Assembly (NCBI RefSeq): GCF_003121485.1
Contig: NZ_QAVX01000003.1
Span: 1 to 64,000, forward strand
DNA: 64,000 nucleotides
Source of the DNA: Dyella sp. C11
Lineage (GTDB): Bacteria > Pseudomonadota > Gammaproteobacteria > Xanthomonadales > Rhodanobacteraceae
Direction of reading: 5' to 3'
Part shown: piece after piece, positions 1 to 9,205 of the stretch
Numbering within the stretch: position 1 is the first letter of the stretch
How the letters are laid out: each line of letters begins with the position of its first letter
The notes under the pieces: generated by a model
Seen by the model: only the letters and a program-made list of their open reading frames with translations
Database searches by the model: none
Told to the model about the DNA's origin: nothing
Made by a program: the position numbers and the translations under genes

Positions 1-205
1 TGCCGCGGGCTTCCGACCTCCTGCCGGAGGCCGGGTCACTTTTCTTTGCTTGCCCAAAGAAAAGTAACCAAAAGAAAAGGCACCCCCACTTGGCGCTGTC
101 TGGGCTTGCAGCCCAGCCAGCCCGTGAGGGGCGGCCGGGCTTTTCGACCGGGCATCCTGCCCGGACGAAAAGTGCCTGACATCCATGTCAGGCACCCCTG
201 CGGGG
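1..205. repeat. Multi-hairpin intergenic repeat, copy A
   Basis: Bases 1-86 match 13210-13295 with about three differences. The element is a run of hairpins: CCTCC/GGAGG (17-30, extended by CCG/CGG), ACTTTTCTTTG/CAAAGAAAAGT (38-65), CTGGGCT/AGCCCAG (100-116), CCGGGC/GCCCGG (148-164, with an outer TTTTCG/CGAAAA), GTGCCTGAC/GTCAGGCAC (172-195) and CCCC/GGGG (195-205). The later hairpins keep their place relative to the second copy while their sequence changes, so pairing seems to be what is kept. No protein is supported here. The left edge may lie before the window. Confidence 0.8.
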
Positions 206-387
206 CCTGATCGTCCTCCCCTCACCGCCGCACAGGGGGCCCAAGATCAAAAGCTGGGCACGACGGCTCGTGCAGCTGCGCTGCACATCGCGGCGTGGGC
301 AGGTCGCTGCGCTTCTGCCTAGTTGTCGATAGCAAAGCGGCCTGGCAACTTCGCGTGCAGTAACCAAGAAACCGAATGGACGTCCAA

Positions 388-429
388 ACAAAACGACAAC
401 GGCACCTTTCGGGGCCGTTGTCGTTTTGT
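388..429 (-). terminator. Rho-independent terminator of the pagL-like gene
   Basis: A perfect 14-bp inverted repeat, AAAACGACAACGGC with GCCGTTGTCGTTTT, lies 15-60 bases past the stop codon of the minus-strand lipid A deacylase gene. In the minus direction the stem runs into TTTTGTTTGG, the usual terminator form. The A/T ends on both sides would let it work in both directions. Confidence 0.85.
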
Positions 430-444
430 CGCCAGCCTCAAGCC

Positions 445-960
445 TTACGGATTGAACGCAAAGCCAATCAACGCCATCGTTTCGCCGCGATTGGAGCCCT
501 TGATACCGGCGTTGGATGCATGGCGAATCTGGAAGGTCCAGCGGTCGCCGGTCCAGCCCACGGAGTTGACGAATTCGCCGCCGCTGCTCAAGGCCAGCGT
601 GCGGCCGCCCTGCGCGGCGATCTCCGAGGTCCAGAACAGGTGGTGATACCAGTCGCCCGCGGCGCCGTAGCGCATGCGCACGCCACCGCCGAGCAGCCAG
701 ACATCGTCGGAAACGGCGTTGCCGTACTTGGTCACGTTGCGGCCGTTGATGAAGCCCAGCGAGGCCGCGGGTGCCCACGAGAACTGGCTGTTGCCGAAGG
801 CGTGTTCGCCCCAGATGCTTTCGAGCCAGAGCGTGTTGGCCCAATAGCCGTCCGAGTAACTGCGCCCGCCATTGATTTCAATGCGGGGGTCAGCGAGGGC
901 GGAGGCGGAAAGGCCGATCAATGCGAGCGCAGCGGCACTGCGCAGGAGGGAAAGTCGCAT
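445..960 (-). CDS. pagL: PagL-like lipid A 3-O-deacylase (acyloxyacyl hydrolase)
   Basis: The 171-residue protein has a signal peptide (residues 1-23, ending ASALA) and then a small outer-membrane beta-barrel-like sequence rich in alternating aromatic residues. Near the C terminus it carries the PagL signature HASNAGIK...N.G.E: His147 and Ser149 fit the catalytic His and Ser, and Glu160 may complete the triad, though it is one residue closer to Ser than in Pseudomonas PagL. PagL removes the 3-linked hydroxyacyl chain of lipid A in the outer membrane, which changes endotoxin structure and barrier properties. The gene stands alone, with a strong terminator directly downstream. The family is clear; the exact substrate position is inferred. 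Confidence 0.8.
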   Translation of the reverse strand: MRLSLLRSAAALALIGLSASALADPRIEINGGRSYSDGYWANTLWLESIWGEHAFGNSQFSWAPAASLGFINGRNVTKYGNAVSDDVWLLGGGVRMRYGAAGDWYHHLFWTSEIAAQGGRTLALSSGGEFVNSVGWTGDRWTFQIRHASNAGIKGSNRGETMALIGFAFNP

Positions 961-1218
961 GTGCTTCTTCTTTTTTCTTTGGGGGGAGGAGATTTATGCA
1001 CCGCTAAGTTTAATAACTTACTGGACTGACCGGTACTAGAAATAAGTCGAGTCTGAGCAACAGTGCGTTGCCTGGGCGGCACGAGTGACTGGTCTCCATC
1101 CCGGACACGCGCGCACTGTGTCTCACGCAGCGTGAAGCGCGCGCGGAGATCACCGTAAATCTACGGCAAGGCGGGGGCGGGTTCTTGCCGTTTCCGGGCG
1201 ACTTTTGGACGTTTTGAC

Positions 1219-2139
1219 CTAGAACAGCACGCCGTCGACAGGCTGCATCGGGGGCGGCAGCTCGCGGTCGCCCAGCATTTCGCCGAGGCCGATTTCGATG
1301 GTGCGGCACATGGCGTCGAGCGGCAGGTCGTTGGGCAGGCGATCGAACGGGTTTTCGATCTGGTCGCCCAGCGCATCGAGGCCGAAGAAGGTGTACGACA
1401 GTACGCCTACCATCACGGGCGTGACCCAGCCCACGCTGCTGATCAGGCAGAACGGCAGCAGCAGGCAGTACACATACACCGTGCGATGAAGCAGCAGGAT
1501 GTAGGCGAACGGGATCGGTGTGCCCTGGATGCGTTCGCATGCGCCAAGCACGTAGGAAAGGCGAGTGATCTGCGCGTCGATGCTTGCCAGCAGGATGGCA
1601 TCGAGACGCCCTTCGCGATGCAGGCGCGCGTAGTCCTGCGCCATCCGTTCCAGCAACACGTTCGGCGGATTCGGTCGGCCTGCGATGGCGGCAATGTCCT
1701 CGGGCGACAACCAGCGGCTGACGTCCTCGCCTGGCGCACTGCCGCGCAGGTGATGGCGTAGTGCATGGGCGAAGGCAATCACGCGATGCACCATGCGTTC
1801 GCGCTCCGTGGCACTGAGCCCAGCGGGCAGGCTCATCGTCTGGCGGCCCAGGTTGCGCGCCACGATCAACAGCTCGCCCCAATGCGTTCGCGCTTCCCAC
1901 CAGCGCTCGTACGCCACGGTGTTGCGGAAGCCCAGGAAGATCGCCAGCGTCAGGCCCATCAGCGTGAGCGGAATGGCGCCCAGTTCCACACCGGCGTGAG
2001 GCAGGTGACGTTCCAGCAGCACTACCAGAACCGCCAGTAACACCATGCCCAGCACGCGCTTCCAGATCACGGGGACGATCGAGCCCCGCAGGGTGAACAG
2101 CATCAACCTGAGCGAGCGGTGCGGTGGGTGGATGACCAT
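1219..2139 (-). CDS. Bestrophin-like (UPF0187) membrane channel protein
   Basis: This 306-residue protein opens with MVIHPPHRSLRLMLFTLRGS and has two hydrophobic segments before the family hallmark GFRNTVAYERWWEAR (about residues 71-85), then a second membrane pair around YILLLHRTVYVYCLLLPF and a C-terminal PFDRLPNDLPLDAMCRTIE segment. Bacterial bestrophin homologues form pentameric ion channels in the inner membrane; ion choice varies and cannot be read here. An in-frame start at 2241 would add 34 polar residues outside the usual family start, so the ATG at 2139 is chosen, although its Shine-Dalgarno match is poor. It is divergent from the DUF2239 gene. Confidence 0.8.
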   Translation of the reverse strand: MVIHPPHRSLRLMLFTLRGSIVPVIWKRVLGMVLLAVLVVLLERHLPHAGVELGAIPLTLMGLTLAIFLGFRNTVAYERWWEARTHWGELLIVARNLGRQTMSLPAGLSATERERMVHRVIAFAHALRHHLRGSAPGEDVSRWLSPEDIAAIAGRPNPPNVLLERMAQDYARLHREGRLDAILLASIDAQITRLSYVLGACERIQGTPIPFAYILLLHRTVYVYCLLLPFCLISSVGWVTPVMVGVLSYTFFGLDALGDQIENPFDRLPNDLPLDAMCRTIEIGLGEMLGDRELPPPMQPVDGVLF

Positions 2140-2203
2140 GGGAGGGCTTGGCGGGGAGGCAGTGAATTTTAGCGCGCCGGTCCGATGGCGATCCCAGGCG
2201 GTG

Positions 2204-2233
2204 TTGATATTTCCTTTTTGCCCGGACAATAAT
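2204..2233 (+). promoter_or_regulatory. Candidate sigma-70 promoter for the DUF2239 gene
   Basis: TTGATA (2204-2209) and AATAAT (2228-2233) are 18 bases apart and lie about 30 bases before the ATG at 2261, in a locally AT-richer stretch between divergent genes. This is a motif match only. Confidence 0.45.
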
Positions 2234-2260
2234 CGCCTCAATTTCTACCCGGGCAAAACC

Positions 2261-2857
2261 ATGTCTGCTTCCGACGCCCCTCCCTGCATCGCTTTTGATG
2301 GTCACCGCCTGATTGCCGCCGGCACATTGGCGGAGGTCGCCCTGGCCACCAGGCGTGCCATCGATGCAGGTGCCGAGGGCCCGGTGCTGGTGTTCGATCA
2401 GCACAGCGGTCGTCCGGTGGAACTGGACCTGCGCGGTTCGCAGGAGGAAGTGCTGGCCCGCCTGCCCGTACCCGAGACCGACGAAGAAGAACCTGCGCCA
2501 CGTGGCCCGGGGCGGCCGAAGCTTGGCGTGGTGGCGCGCGAAGTCACCCTGCTGCCCCGGCACTGGGACTGGCTGGCCAGCCAGCCCGGTGGTGCATCGG
2601 CCACCTTGCGTCGTTTGGTGGAAGACGCGCGTCGCACCCATCGCGAGCGCGACGCCGCGCGCATCGCGGGCGAAGCCGTGGACCGTTTCATGACGGCCAT
2701 GACGGGTAATCTCCCTGGTCATGAAGAAGCATCGCGCGCGTTCTGGCGTCGGGAACGCGAGCGTTTCATGCACGTGACGGATGCATGGCCCGCGGATGTG
2801 CGCGAGCATGTGCGTCGTCTGGCCACGCGCGCATGGCAAGCCACGGTCGCCGGCTGA
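2261..2857 (+). CDS. DUF2239 family protein
   Basis: A 198-residue soluble protein with no signal peptide. It shows the DUF2239 pattern: an N-terminal part (TCIAFDG-like CIAFDGHRLIAAG), a linker rich in Asp, Glu and Pro, then GPGRPKLGVVAREVTLLPRHWDWLASQPGGAS (residues 79-110), which resembles a ribbon-helix or AT-hook-flanked DNA-binding segment, and an Arg/Glu-rich helical C terminus. The family has no established function; a DNA-related role is inferred only from the GRPK motif. The ATG at 2261 is chosen over an upstream start at 2045 because the longer form would overlap the divergent bestrophin gene. MATE gene follows after 30 bases. Confidence 0.7.
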   Translation: MSASDAPPCIAFDGHRLIAAGTLAEVALATRRAIDAGAEGPVLVFDQHSGRPVELDLRGSQEEVLARLPVPETDEEEPAPRGPGRPKLGVVAREVTLLPRHWDWLASQPGGASATLRRLVEDARRTHRERDAARIAGEAVDRFMTAMTGNLPGHEEASRAFWRRERERFMHVTDAWPADVREHVRRLATRAWQATVAG

Positions 2858-2887
2858 TTCCCCACTCCCCTTTCACGGAACGATTCG

Positions 2888-4351
2888 ATGTCATCTCTCG
2901 CTGCCAAGCAGCCTTTGCTCACCGAAGGGCCGATTGCCAAGACGCTGCTGCTGTTCGCGTTGCCTATCCTGGGCAGCACGGTGCTGCAGTCGCTCAACGG
3001 TTCGGTCAATGCGATGTGGATTGGCCATTACCTGGGCGAAGCCGCGCTGAGCGCGGTGAGCAACGCCAACCTCATCCTGTTCCTGCTGCTGGGCGCGGTG
3101 TTCGGCCTGAGCATGGCGTGCACGATCCTCATCGGCCAAAGCCTTGGCGCGCGCAACATGCTGGAAGCCAAGCGCGTGGTCGGCACCGGCGTGACGTTCT
3201 TCGTCTCGGTGTCCATCATCGTGGCAATTGCCGGCTATTTCGCCACGCCGGCTATGTTGCGTGCGATGAACACGCCGCTGGATGCACAGGCGTTCGCGGT
3301 GCCGTACCTGCGCATCATCTTCATCGCCGTACCGTCGATGTACTTCTACAACTTCCTGATGATGACGCTGCGCGGCGCAGGCGATTCGCGCACGCCATTC
3401 GTGTTCATGGCGTTTTCCGTGGTGATGGACATCGTGCTCAACCCATTGCTGATCTTCGGCGTGGGTCCGTTCCCGAAGATGGGCATTGCCGGTTCGGCCA
3501 CCTCCACGTTGATTGCGCAGACCGTCGCGCTGTTCGCGCTCATCTTCACGCTGTACAAGCGCAAGCACTTCCTGCGCCTGACCAGCCATGAGCTGAAGTT
3601 CCTCAAGCCCGATCCGGAAATCCTGCGCTCGCTGGTGTTCAAGGGCCTGCCGATGGGCCTGCAGATGATCGTGATCTCCACCTCCGCGATCATCATGATC
3701 CACATGGTGAACGCGTACGGCTCCAAGACCACGGCGGCCTACGGTGCCGCCACGCAGCTCTGGACCTACGTGCAGATGCCGGCGATGGCGATTGGCGCGG
3801 CGGTGTCGTCCATGGCCGCGCAGAACGTGGGCGCGAAGCTGTGGGATCGCGTGAGTCGCATCACCAAGGTGGGCGTGCTCTACAACTTCCTGCTCAGCGG
3901 CTGCCTGATCGGCGTGATCTACCTGTTCAACCACAGTGCGCTGGGTTTGTTCCTGCCCAGCGACGCCGAAGCGCTGTCGCTTGCGCAGCACTTGAACAGC
4001 ATCGCCGTGTGGTCGTTCATGTTCTTCGGCGTCACCTTCGTGCTGTTCGGCGTGGTGCGTTCCACCGGCGCGGTGATGCCGCCGCTGGTGATCCTGTTCA
4101 TCTCGATGTGGCTGATCCGTCCACCGTTCGCACTGGCATTGAAGGACAGCCTGGGCGCCGATTCGATCTGGTGGAGTTTTCCGCTCGGTTCGCTCGCCTC
4201 CATGCTGATGGCCATGGGCTACTACAAGTGGGGCGGCTGGCGTAAGGCGCGCATGCTCGCCACGCCGATCGACAAGGCCGGCCAGGACCCCGAAGTCGCC
4301 GGCCAGCAGGCACCGACCACGGGACAGGGCGTGCCCGCGTCCGTCGAGTGA
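2888..4351 (+). CDS. MATE family efflux transporter
   Basis: The 487-residue inner-membrane protein has twelve predicted membrane segments in two MATE halves. The first begins LTEGPIAKTLLLFALPILGSTV, the classic MATE opening; GAGDSRTPF (around residue 165) and QNVGAKLWDR (around 310) are the usual loop motifs. MATE pumps export cationic drugs or metabolites in exchange for sodium or protons; the substrate here is unknown. The C-terminal 30 residues are polar. It starts 30 bases after the DUF2239 stop and may share its transcript. Confidence 0.9.
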   Translation: MSSLAAKQPLLTEGPIAKTLLLFALPILGSTVLQSLNGSVNAMWIGHYLGEAALSAVSNANLILFLLLGAVFGLSMACTILIGQSLGARNMLEAKRVVGTGVTFFVSVSIIVAIAGYFATPAMLRAMNTPLDAQAFAVPYLRIIFIAVPSMYFYNFLMMTLRGAGDSRTPFVFMAFSVVMDIVLNPLLIFGVGPFPKMGIAGSATSTLIAQTVALFALIFTLYKRKHFLRLTSHELKFLKPDPEILRSLVFKGLPMGLQMIVISTSAIIMIHMVNAYGSKTTAAYGAATQLWTYVQMPAMAIGAAVSSMAAQNVGAKLWDRVSRITKVGVLYNFLLSGCLIGVIYLFNHSALGLFLPSDAEALSLAQHLNSIAVWSFMFFGVTFVLFGVVRSTGAVMPPLVILFISMWLIRPPFALALKDSLGADSIWWSFPLGSLASMLMAMGYYKWGGWRKARMLATPIDKAGQDPEVAGQQAPTTGQGVPASVE

Positions 4352-4494
4352 TCCGCATCACCCTTCGCGCCATCACGCATGAAGGGTGAATACGGTTTCA
4401 CGCATTGCCACGTGACTGTCATCCGCGCTGCCTAGGGTGGCTCGATGACACACACGGCTGATCACCGCGCGGCGTCTCCGACAGGGGGCGCCGC

Positions 4495-6141
4495 ATGAAC
4501 TCCTCTCGTCGCCAGTTCCTGAGCGGGTTTGCCCACATGCTTGGCGCGGCCACCGCGGCAGAACTGGGTTTGCTTGCATGGTCCTCGCCCGCCATCGGCG
4601 ACGAGAAGATGCCGCGCATGGCGATGCCGCAGCTTGCCGCGCCCAAGGTGCCGCTGGTGAATCCGGTGACGCTGGCGCGCTTCGTCGATCCCTTGCCGTT
4701 GCCGCCCGTGGCAAAGCCCGTCGGGCAGCGCGCACATCCGGCCTATCCCGGCAAACGGCTGCCGTTGTATCGGATGGAGATGCGCGCGTTCACGGCGCAG
4801 CTGCATCGCGACCTGCCACCCACGCCGCTGTGGGGATACGGCGGCACATTTCCCGGTCCTACGGTGATGGCCAGACGCGGTGAGCCGTTGCTGATCGAAT
4901 GGGCCAACGCGCTGCCGGAAAAACATTTCCTGCCGATCGATCACAACATCCACGGCGCCGAACGCGACAAGCCCGAAGTACGCACCATCGCGCATGTGCA
5001 TGGCGCACGCGTGTCGCCGTCCAGCGATGGCTATCCGGAAGAATGGTTTGCGCCGGGTCGTTCCATCGTGTCGAACTATCCCAATGCACAGGATGCGGCC
5101 ACGCTCTGGTATCACGACCACGCGATGGGCATCACGCGTCTCAACATCTACGCAGGCCTGCTCGGCGCGTACCTGATCCAGGATGGCGCGGAGCGCTCGC
5201 TCAAGCTTCCCGAGGGTGATTGCGATCTCCCCTTGATCCTTTGCGACCGCCTGATCGCGAAGGATGGCCAGCTCTACTACCCCGTTTCCGATGATCCGGA
5301 CGCGCCGTGGGTATCGGAATGCAACGGCAACGCCATCCTGTGCAATGGCAAGTTGTATCCGTTCCTGGACGTGGAACCGCGACGCTATCGCCTGCGTTTG
5401 ATCAATGCGGCCAATACGCGCTTCTACGAGTTGTCGTTGTCGGGCGGCATGTCGTTCCAGCAGATCGCCAGCGACCAGGGCCTGCTTGCTGCACCCTTCG
5501 TGCGACCGCGCGTAACCCTGTATCCCGCCGAGCGTGCCGAGGTTGTGATCGATTTTTCCGGCATGGACGGCAAGCAGGTGCAGTTGCGTCAGCAGGCCGA
5601 AGCCATCATGGAATTTCGCGTGCGCGATCGTGGCCGCAAGGACGACAGCACCGTGCCATCCACGCTGCGAAGCATCGAGCGAATCGCGGCAGCGAGCGCC
5701 GTACGCGATCGCGTACTCACGCTGGGCGAGCAGGACGATGCGGGCGGCAGTCCCATGATGATGATGCTCAACGGCAAGCACTGGTCCGCACCCATCACCG
5801 AAGATCCGCGGCAGAACACCACCGAAATCTGGAGCATGGTGAACCTCACCGGCGACGCGCATCCCATGCATCTGCATCTGGTGCGTTTCCAGGTGCTCGA
5901 ACGTCGGCCGTTCGATCTGTTTGCGTGGAACGAGAGCAAGACGCTCAAGTACACCGGGCCTGCCATACCACCCGGACCGGAAGAGATGGGCTGGAAAGAC
6001 ACCGTGCGTGCCGACCCAGGCATGGTCACGCGCATCATCGCCACCTTCGAAGGCGAGCCCGGCCGCTATGTGTGGCACTGCCATCTGCTTGAGCACGAAG
6101 ACAACGAAATGATGCGGCCGTTCCAGTTGCTTCCTGCCTGA
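4495..6141 (+). CDS. Tat-exported multicopper oxidase, CotA/bilirubin oxidase type
   Basis: The 548-residue protein starts with a twin-arginine signal (SSRRQFLSG, residues 3-11), so it is exported folded. All copper-ligand motifs are present: HVHG (His167, His169), WYHDH (His207, His209), HPMHLH in the C-terminal domain, and WHCHLLEHEDNEM with Cys529 as type 1 ligand, His534, and Met539 as axial ligand. Three cupredoxin domains fit the laccase-like oxidases that pass electrons from phenols, bilirubin or metal ions to oxygen. The substrate cannot be read from the sequence; there is no copper-resistance partner gene beside it. The ATG follows a G-rich SD-like stretch. Confidence 0.88.
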   Translation: MNSSRRQFLSGFAHMLGAATAAELGLLAWSSPAIGDEKMPRMAMPQLAAPKVPLVNPVTLARFVDPLPLPPVAKPVGQRAHPAYPGKRLPLYRMEMRAFTAQLHRDLPPTPLWGYGGTFPGPTVMARRGEPLLIEWANALPEKHFLPIDHNIHGAERDKPEVRTIAHVHGARVSPSSDGYPEEWFAPGRSIVSNYPNAQDAATLWYHDHAMGITRLNIYAGLLGAYLIQDGAERSLKLPEGDCDLPLILCDRLIAKDGQLYYPVSDDPDAPWVSECNGNAILCNGKLYPFLDVEPRRYRLRLINAANTRFYELSLSGGMSFQQIASDQGLLAAPFVRPRVTLYPAERAEVVIDFSGMDGKQVQLRQQAEAIMEFRVRDRGRKDDSTVPSTLRSIERIAAASAVRDRVLTLGEQDDAGGSPMMMMLNGKHWSAPITEDPRQNTTEIWSMVNLTGDAHPMHLHLVRFQVLERRPFDLFAWNESKTLKYTGPAIPPGPEEMGWKDTVRADPGMVTRIIATFEGEPGRYVWHCHLLEHEDNEMMRPFQLLPA

Positions 6142-6157
6142 CAACAGCGCGCCACTT

Positions 6158-6283
6158 TGTAGGAGCGCACTTGTGCGCGACCGCAGCGTGCGGCGTGGCG
6201 AAAATCATCGCAAACAACATGACGCCGGCATTTGGGTGCGCGCAGGCATGACCGCATATGTCGCGCACAAGTGCGCTCCTACA
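6158..6283. repeat. GTAG-type REP pair (BIME), copy 1
   Basis: Two REP units face each other: GTAGGAGCGCACTTGTGCGC at 6159-6178 and its inverse ending at 6283. Each unit holds its own GCGCAC-TT-GTGCGC hairpin after the GTAG head. This matches the REP class mobilised in trans by RAYT transposases in Stenotrophomonas and Pseudomonas. No RAYT gene is in the window. Confidence 0.88.
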
Positions 6284-6637
6284 GGAACGCTTGCGGGGCG
6301 CGCGTCCAAACGTGCGACGCCGCACATTTCCCTGCATGCTCACGCGCCCTTCGCAAAGGCAATTTCTTGCTGTTCGCATGCCTCGCACGAAAACCACTTC
6401 GCGTTCAAAGCAACGTGCATGCGGCATCCCGTGCACCGCTGACACGCAAGCCCTTGCGACGTCTTCGCACTGTCATGTAGCGCGCTGGCGGTGTCGCAAA
6501 AACGCCAAGGGTCCGTCATCTGGGCGGACCAGACTCGCCGCCGGCTGGCGCCGCTGAATGTTGCGAACAGGGCGTCGGTGAATCAGGGGGATCACTCGAT
6601 TGCAGCCCTTCCAGGGTGCCTGCAGGAGATCGAAGTC
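6284..6637. other. Non-coding stretch before the phosphoesterase gene
   Basis: No supported gene. It holds a single CTGTCAT word (6470-6476), half of a classical Pho box, but the second half-site does not match. An AGGAGAT ribosome binding site at 6623-6629 fixes the start at 6638. Confidence 0.6.
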
Positions 6638-8647
6638 ATGTCTATGACGCACCTTCGCAAGCGGCTGCTGCCGTTTGTCATCGGCACGTTCGCTGTCGGC
6701 CTTGCCGGCGTGGTGAGCGCGCAAAGCAACTCCACCGAACAGAACGCCGTATCGGCCAGCCAGGTCCCCGCGACCGGCATCACCGTGCTGCACAAGCCGG
6801 GTGGCGACAACGACAACGACGATCGCACCACCACGCCCGTCAAGCACGTGATTCTGCTGATCGGTGAAAACCGCACCTTCGATCACGTGTACGCCACGTA
6901 CACGCCGCCGAAGGGCCAGAGCGTGCACAACCTGCTGTCCGAAGGCATCGTCAACGCCGACGGCACGCCCGGTCCGAACGTGGCCGCCGCCAAACAGTGG
7001 CAGGCCACCAGCACGGGCAAGTTCGCGCTGGCGCCCAAGCACACCTCTGCGTACGCCACGCTGCCGCAGATGAATACGGGCGGCGCACCCACGCAGGCAC
7101 CGTTTGCTTCCGCCGCGCAGGCGCAGGCCATTGAACCGGCACTTCCGTCGGATGCCTACGGCGAACTCGCCGCCGGTGGCACCGGCCTGCCCAACGATGT
7201 GGTGGACACGCGCTTCCCGGCCACGCTGGCGAATGCGCCGGTCGACATGCATGCATCCATCAGCTACGACGACTACGCCAACAGCCCGGTGCACCGCTTC
7301 TTCCAGATGTGGCAGCAGCTGGACTGCGACGTGCATTACGCCACCGCGAAGAACCCCAGCGGTTGCCGCAACGACCTGTTCCCCTGGGTGGAAACCAGCG
7401 TCGGCGCCGGCACCAACGGCAAGACGCAACCCGCCGGTTTCGATGACGAAACCACGGGCGAAGGTTCCACCGCGATGCAGTTCCTCAACATGGCCAAGGG
7501 CGATGCGCCCTACTTTGACGAACTCGCCCGCACGTACACGCTGAGCGACAACTTCCACCAGTCGGTGATGGGCGGCACGGGTGCCAACCACATCATGCTG
7601 GGCTTCGGCGACCTGATCTACTACGCGGATGCGAATGGCAATCCGGCCACACCGCCGTCCAACCAGATCGAGAATCCGGACGCGCAGAACGGCACCAACA
7701 ACTGGTATGTGCAGGACGGCTACAGCGGCGGTTCCTACGTGAACTGCGCCGACGACACGCAGCCGGGCGTGGGCGAGGTAAAGAGCTACCTGAAGTCGCT
7801 CTCGTATCGCACCTTCCACGGCACCGACTGCAAGAAGAACGCGTACTACCTGGTGAACAACTACAACCCGGGTTACCTGGGCGACGGCACGCCGGCTCCG
7901 CTGGGCGCGCAGCAGTTCACCATTCCGCCGACGCGCCAGGACAACCTCGCGCTGCTGCTCAATCGCCACCACGTGTCGTGGAAGTACTACGGCGAGGGCT
8001 ACGCCCAGGGCAAGGAGAACGGTGAAGCCGGTACGTTCTGCAACATCTGCGATCCGTTCCTGTACTCCACGCAGGTCATGACCAACCCGACCCTGCGCGC
8101 GAACAACCAGGACATCACCGACCTCTACAACGACATCCAGAACGACACGCTGCCGGCGGTGTCCATCGCCAAGCCGGACGGCATCCTGGACGGCCATCCG
8201 GCCTCGTCCAAGCTGGATCTGTTCGAAGGCTACGTGAAGAAGATCGTCGAGCTGGCCAAGGCCAACCCGAAGGTGTGGAACGACACCGTGATCATGGTGA
8301 CCTTCGACGAAGGCGGCGGTTACTACGATTCGGGTTACGTGCAGCCGATCGACTTCTTCGGCGACGGCACGCGCATCCCGCTGCTGGTGGTGTCGCGCTT
8401 CTCCGAAGGCGGTCGCGTGGTGCACACGTACTACGACCACGTGTCCTTCGACAAATTCGTCGAAGCCAACTGGGGCCTGCGCGACACGATCTCCAACCGC
8501 AGCCGCGACAACCTGCCCAACCCGGTGTCGCTGCCCAACAACCCGTATGTGCCGCTCAATGCGCCGGCCATCGGCAACCTGATGAACATGTTCGAGTTCA
8601 GCGGTGGTGGGCACGCCTACGCTGCTACGACTGAAACATCGGATTGA
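6638..8647 (+). CDS. Secreted phosphoesterase of the phospholipase C/acid phosphatase family
   Basis: A 669-residue protein with a signal peptide (residues 1-29, ending VVSAQ). The motif ENRTFDH (residues 77-83) is the metal- and nucleophile-bearing signature of the PF04185 phosphoesterases (phospholipase C, AcpA-type acid phosphatase). A second metal region, VMVTFDEGGGYYDSGY, and YDHVSFDKFVE lie near the C terminus. It should hydrolyse phosphate esters outside the inner membrane; lipid or soluble substrate cannot be decided. The ATG at 6638 is chosen for its AGGAGAT at eight bases and because translation then opens with the signal peptide. A hairpin terminator follows the stop. Confidence 0.85.
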   Translation: MSMTHLRKRLLPFVIGTFAVGLAGVVSAQSNSTEQNAVSASQVPATGITVLHKPGGDNDNDDRTTTPVKHVILLIGENRTFDHVYATYTPPKGQSVHNLLSEGIVNADGTPGPNVAAAKQWQATSTGKFALAPKHTSAYATLPQMNTGGAPTQAPFASAAQAQAIEPALPSDAYGELAAGGTGLPNDVVDTRFPATLANAPVDMHASISYDDYANSPVHRFFQMWQQLDCDVHYATAKNPSGCRNDLFPWVETSVGAGTNGKTQPAGFDDETTGEGSTAMQFLNMAKGDAPYFDELARTYTLSDNFHQSVMGGTGANHIMLGFGDLIYYADANGNPATPPSNQIENPDAQNGTNNWYVQDGYSGGSYVNCADDTQPGVGEVKSYLKSLSYRTFHGTDCKKNAYYLVNNYNPGYLGDGTPAPLGAQQFTIPPTRQDNLALLLNRHHVSWKYYGEGYAQGKENGEAGTFCNICDPFLYSTQVMTNPTLRANNQDITDLYNDIQNDTLPAVSIAKPDGILDGHPASSKLDLFEGYVKKIVELAKANPKVWNDTVIMVTFDEGGGYYDSGYVQPIDFFGDGTRIPLLVVSRFSEGGRVVHTYYDHVSFDKFVEANWGLRDTISNRSRDNLPNPVSLPNNPYVPLNAPAIGNLMNMFEFSGGGHAYAATTETSD

Positions 8648-8667
8648 TCCAATAACGCGGAACCCGA

Positions 8668-8691
8668 ACCTGCCCGCTCACGCGGGCAGGT
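8668..8691 (+). terminator. Hairpin terminator after the phosphoesterase gene
   Basis: ACCTGCCCGC and GCGGGCAGGT form a perfect 10-bp stem with a TCAC loop, 21 bases past the stop at 8647. The T tail is weak (CCTTCGCTGTTTC). Confidence 0.65.
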
Positions 8692-8719
8692 CCTTCGCTG
8701 TTTCTGGAGCTGGCGCACG

Positions 8720-9193
8720 ATGAATCACGTTTCCCCAAGCACCGATTCGGCTGGCCGGCGAAATACGCTGTCGCGGCTCGCTGCGGCCGGCGTGCTGCTC
8801 GCTGCCGCGCTCATCGGCGAACCGGGCCATGCCGATCCCGGCGATTTCCAGGCCATGCCTGGCCTGTGGAAGATCGTCACGCGCGTGTTCGAAAGCGGCC
8901 ACGAAGGCGCACCGCAGGTGACGTGGCATTGCGTGGACGAAAGTCCGGACCCGTGGGTGGAGTTCGCGCAAGTCCCGGTGCCGGGCCAGGCGCAGTGTGA
9001 GCAGGCCAACAAGCGGCGCAGCAGCACGGCGCTGAGCTGGGCACTGCAGTGCCAGGGCTCAGCGGATGTCGTGCGCGGCCAGGTGAAGTTCGATTCGGCG
9101 GAGCATTACAACGCCGCCATCAACGTAAACGGCAAGGACGTGGTGCAAGTGGAAGGCCGCCGCTATGCGGCCTGCACCAGTCCCAAGGATTGA
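8720..9193 (+). CDS. DUF3617 family periplasmic protein
   Basis: A 157-residue protein with an N-terminal membrane or signal segment (about residues 19-38, ending EPGHAD), followed by the DUF3617 layout: GLWKIVTRV near the start of the mature part, two cysteine pairs (HCVDE with QCEQ, then LQCQG with ACTS) that could form disulfides, and the typical VKFDSAEHYNAAINV strand region. The family is common in proteobacteria and has no assigned biochemical role. It follows the phosphoesterase after a terminator and is convergent with the RND gene, 12 bases away. Confidence 0.7.
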   Translation: MNHVSPSTDSAGRRNTLSRLAAAGVLLAAALIGEPGHADPGDFQAMPGLWKIVTRVFESGHEGAPQVTWHCVDESPDPWVEFAQVPVPGQAQCEQANKRRSSTALSWALQCQGSADVVRGQVKFDSAEHYNAAINVNGKDVVQVEGRRYAACTSPKD

Positions 9194-9205
9194 ACGACGG
9201 GCGCG

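Noticed and set aside
4462-6144. 560-codon open frame antisense to the multicopper oxidase
   Set aside because: The plus strand has a complete set of copper ligands and a Tat signal; the antisense product has none.
6470-6476. Pho box upstream of the phosphoesterase
   Set aside because: Only one CTGTCAT half-site is present; the second half at the required spacing does not match. The same word before the multicopper oxidase also lacks a partner.
6473-8614. 713-codon open frame antisense to the phosphoesterase gene
   Set aside because: A shadow of high-GC third positions. The plus-strand frame has a signal peptide, an SD and family motifs.
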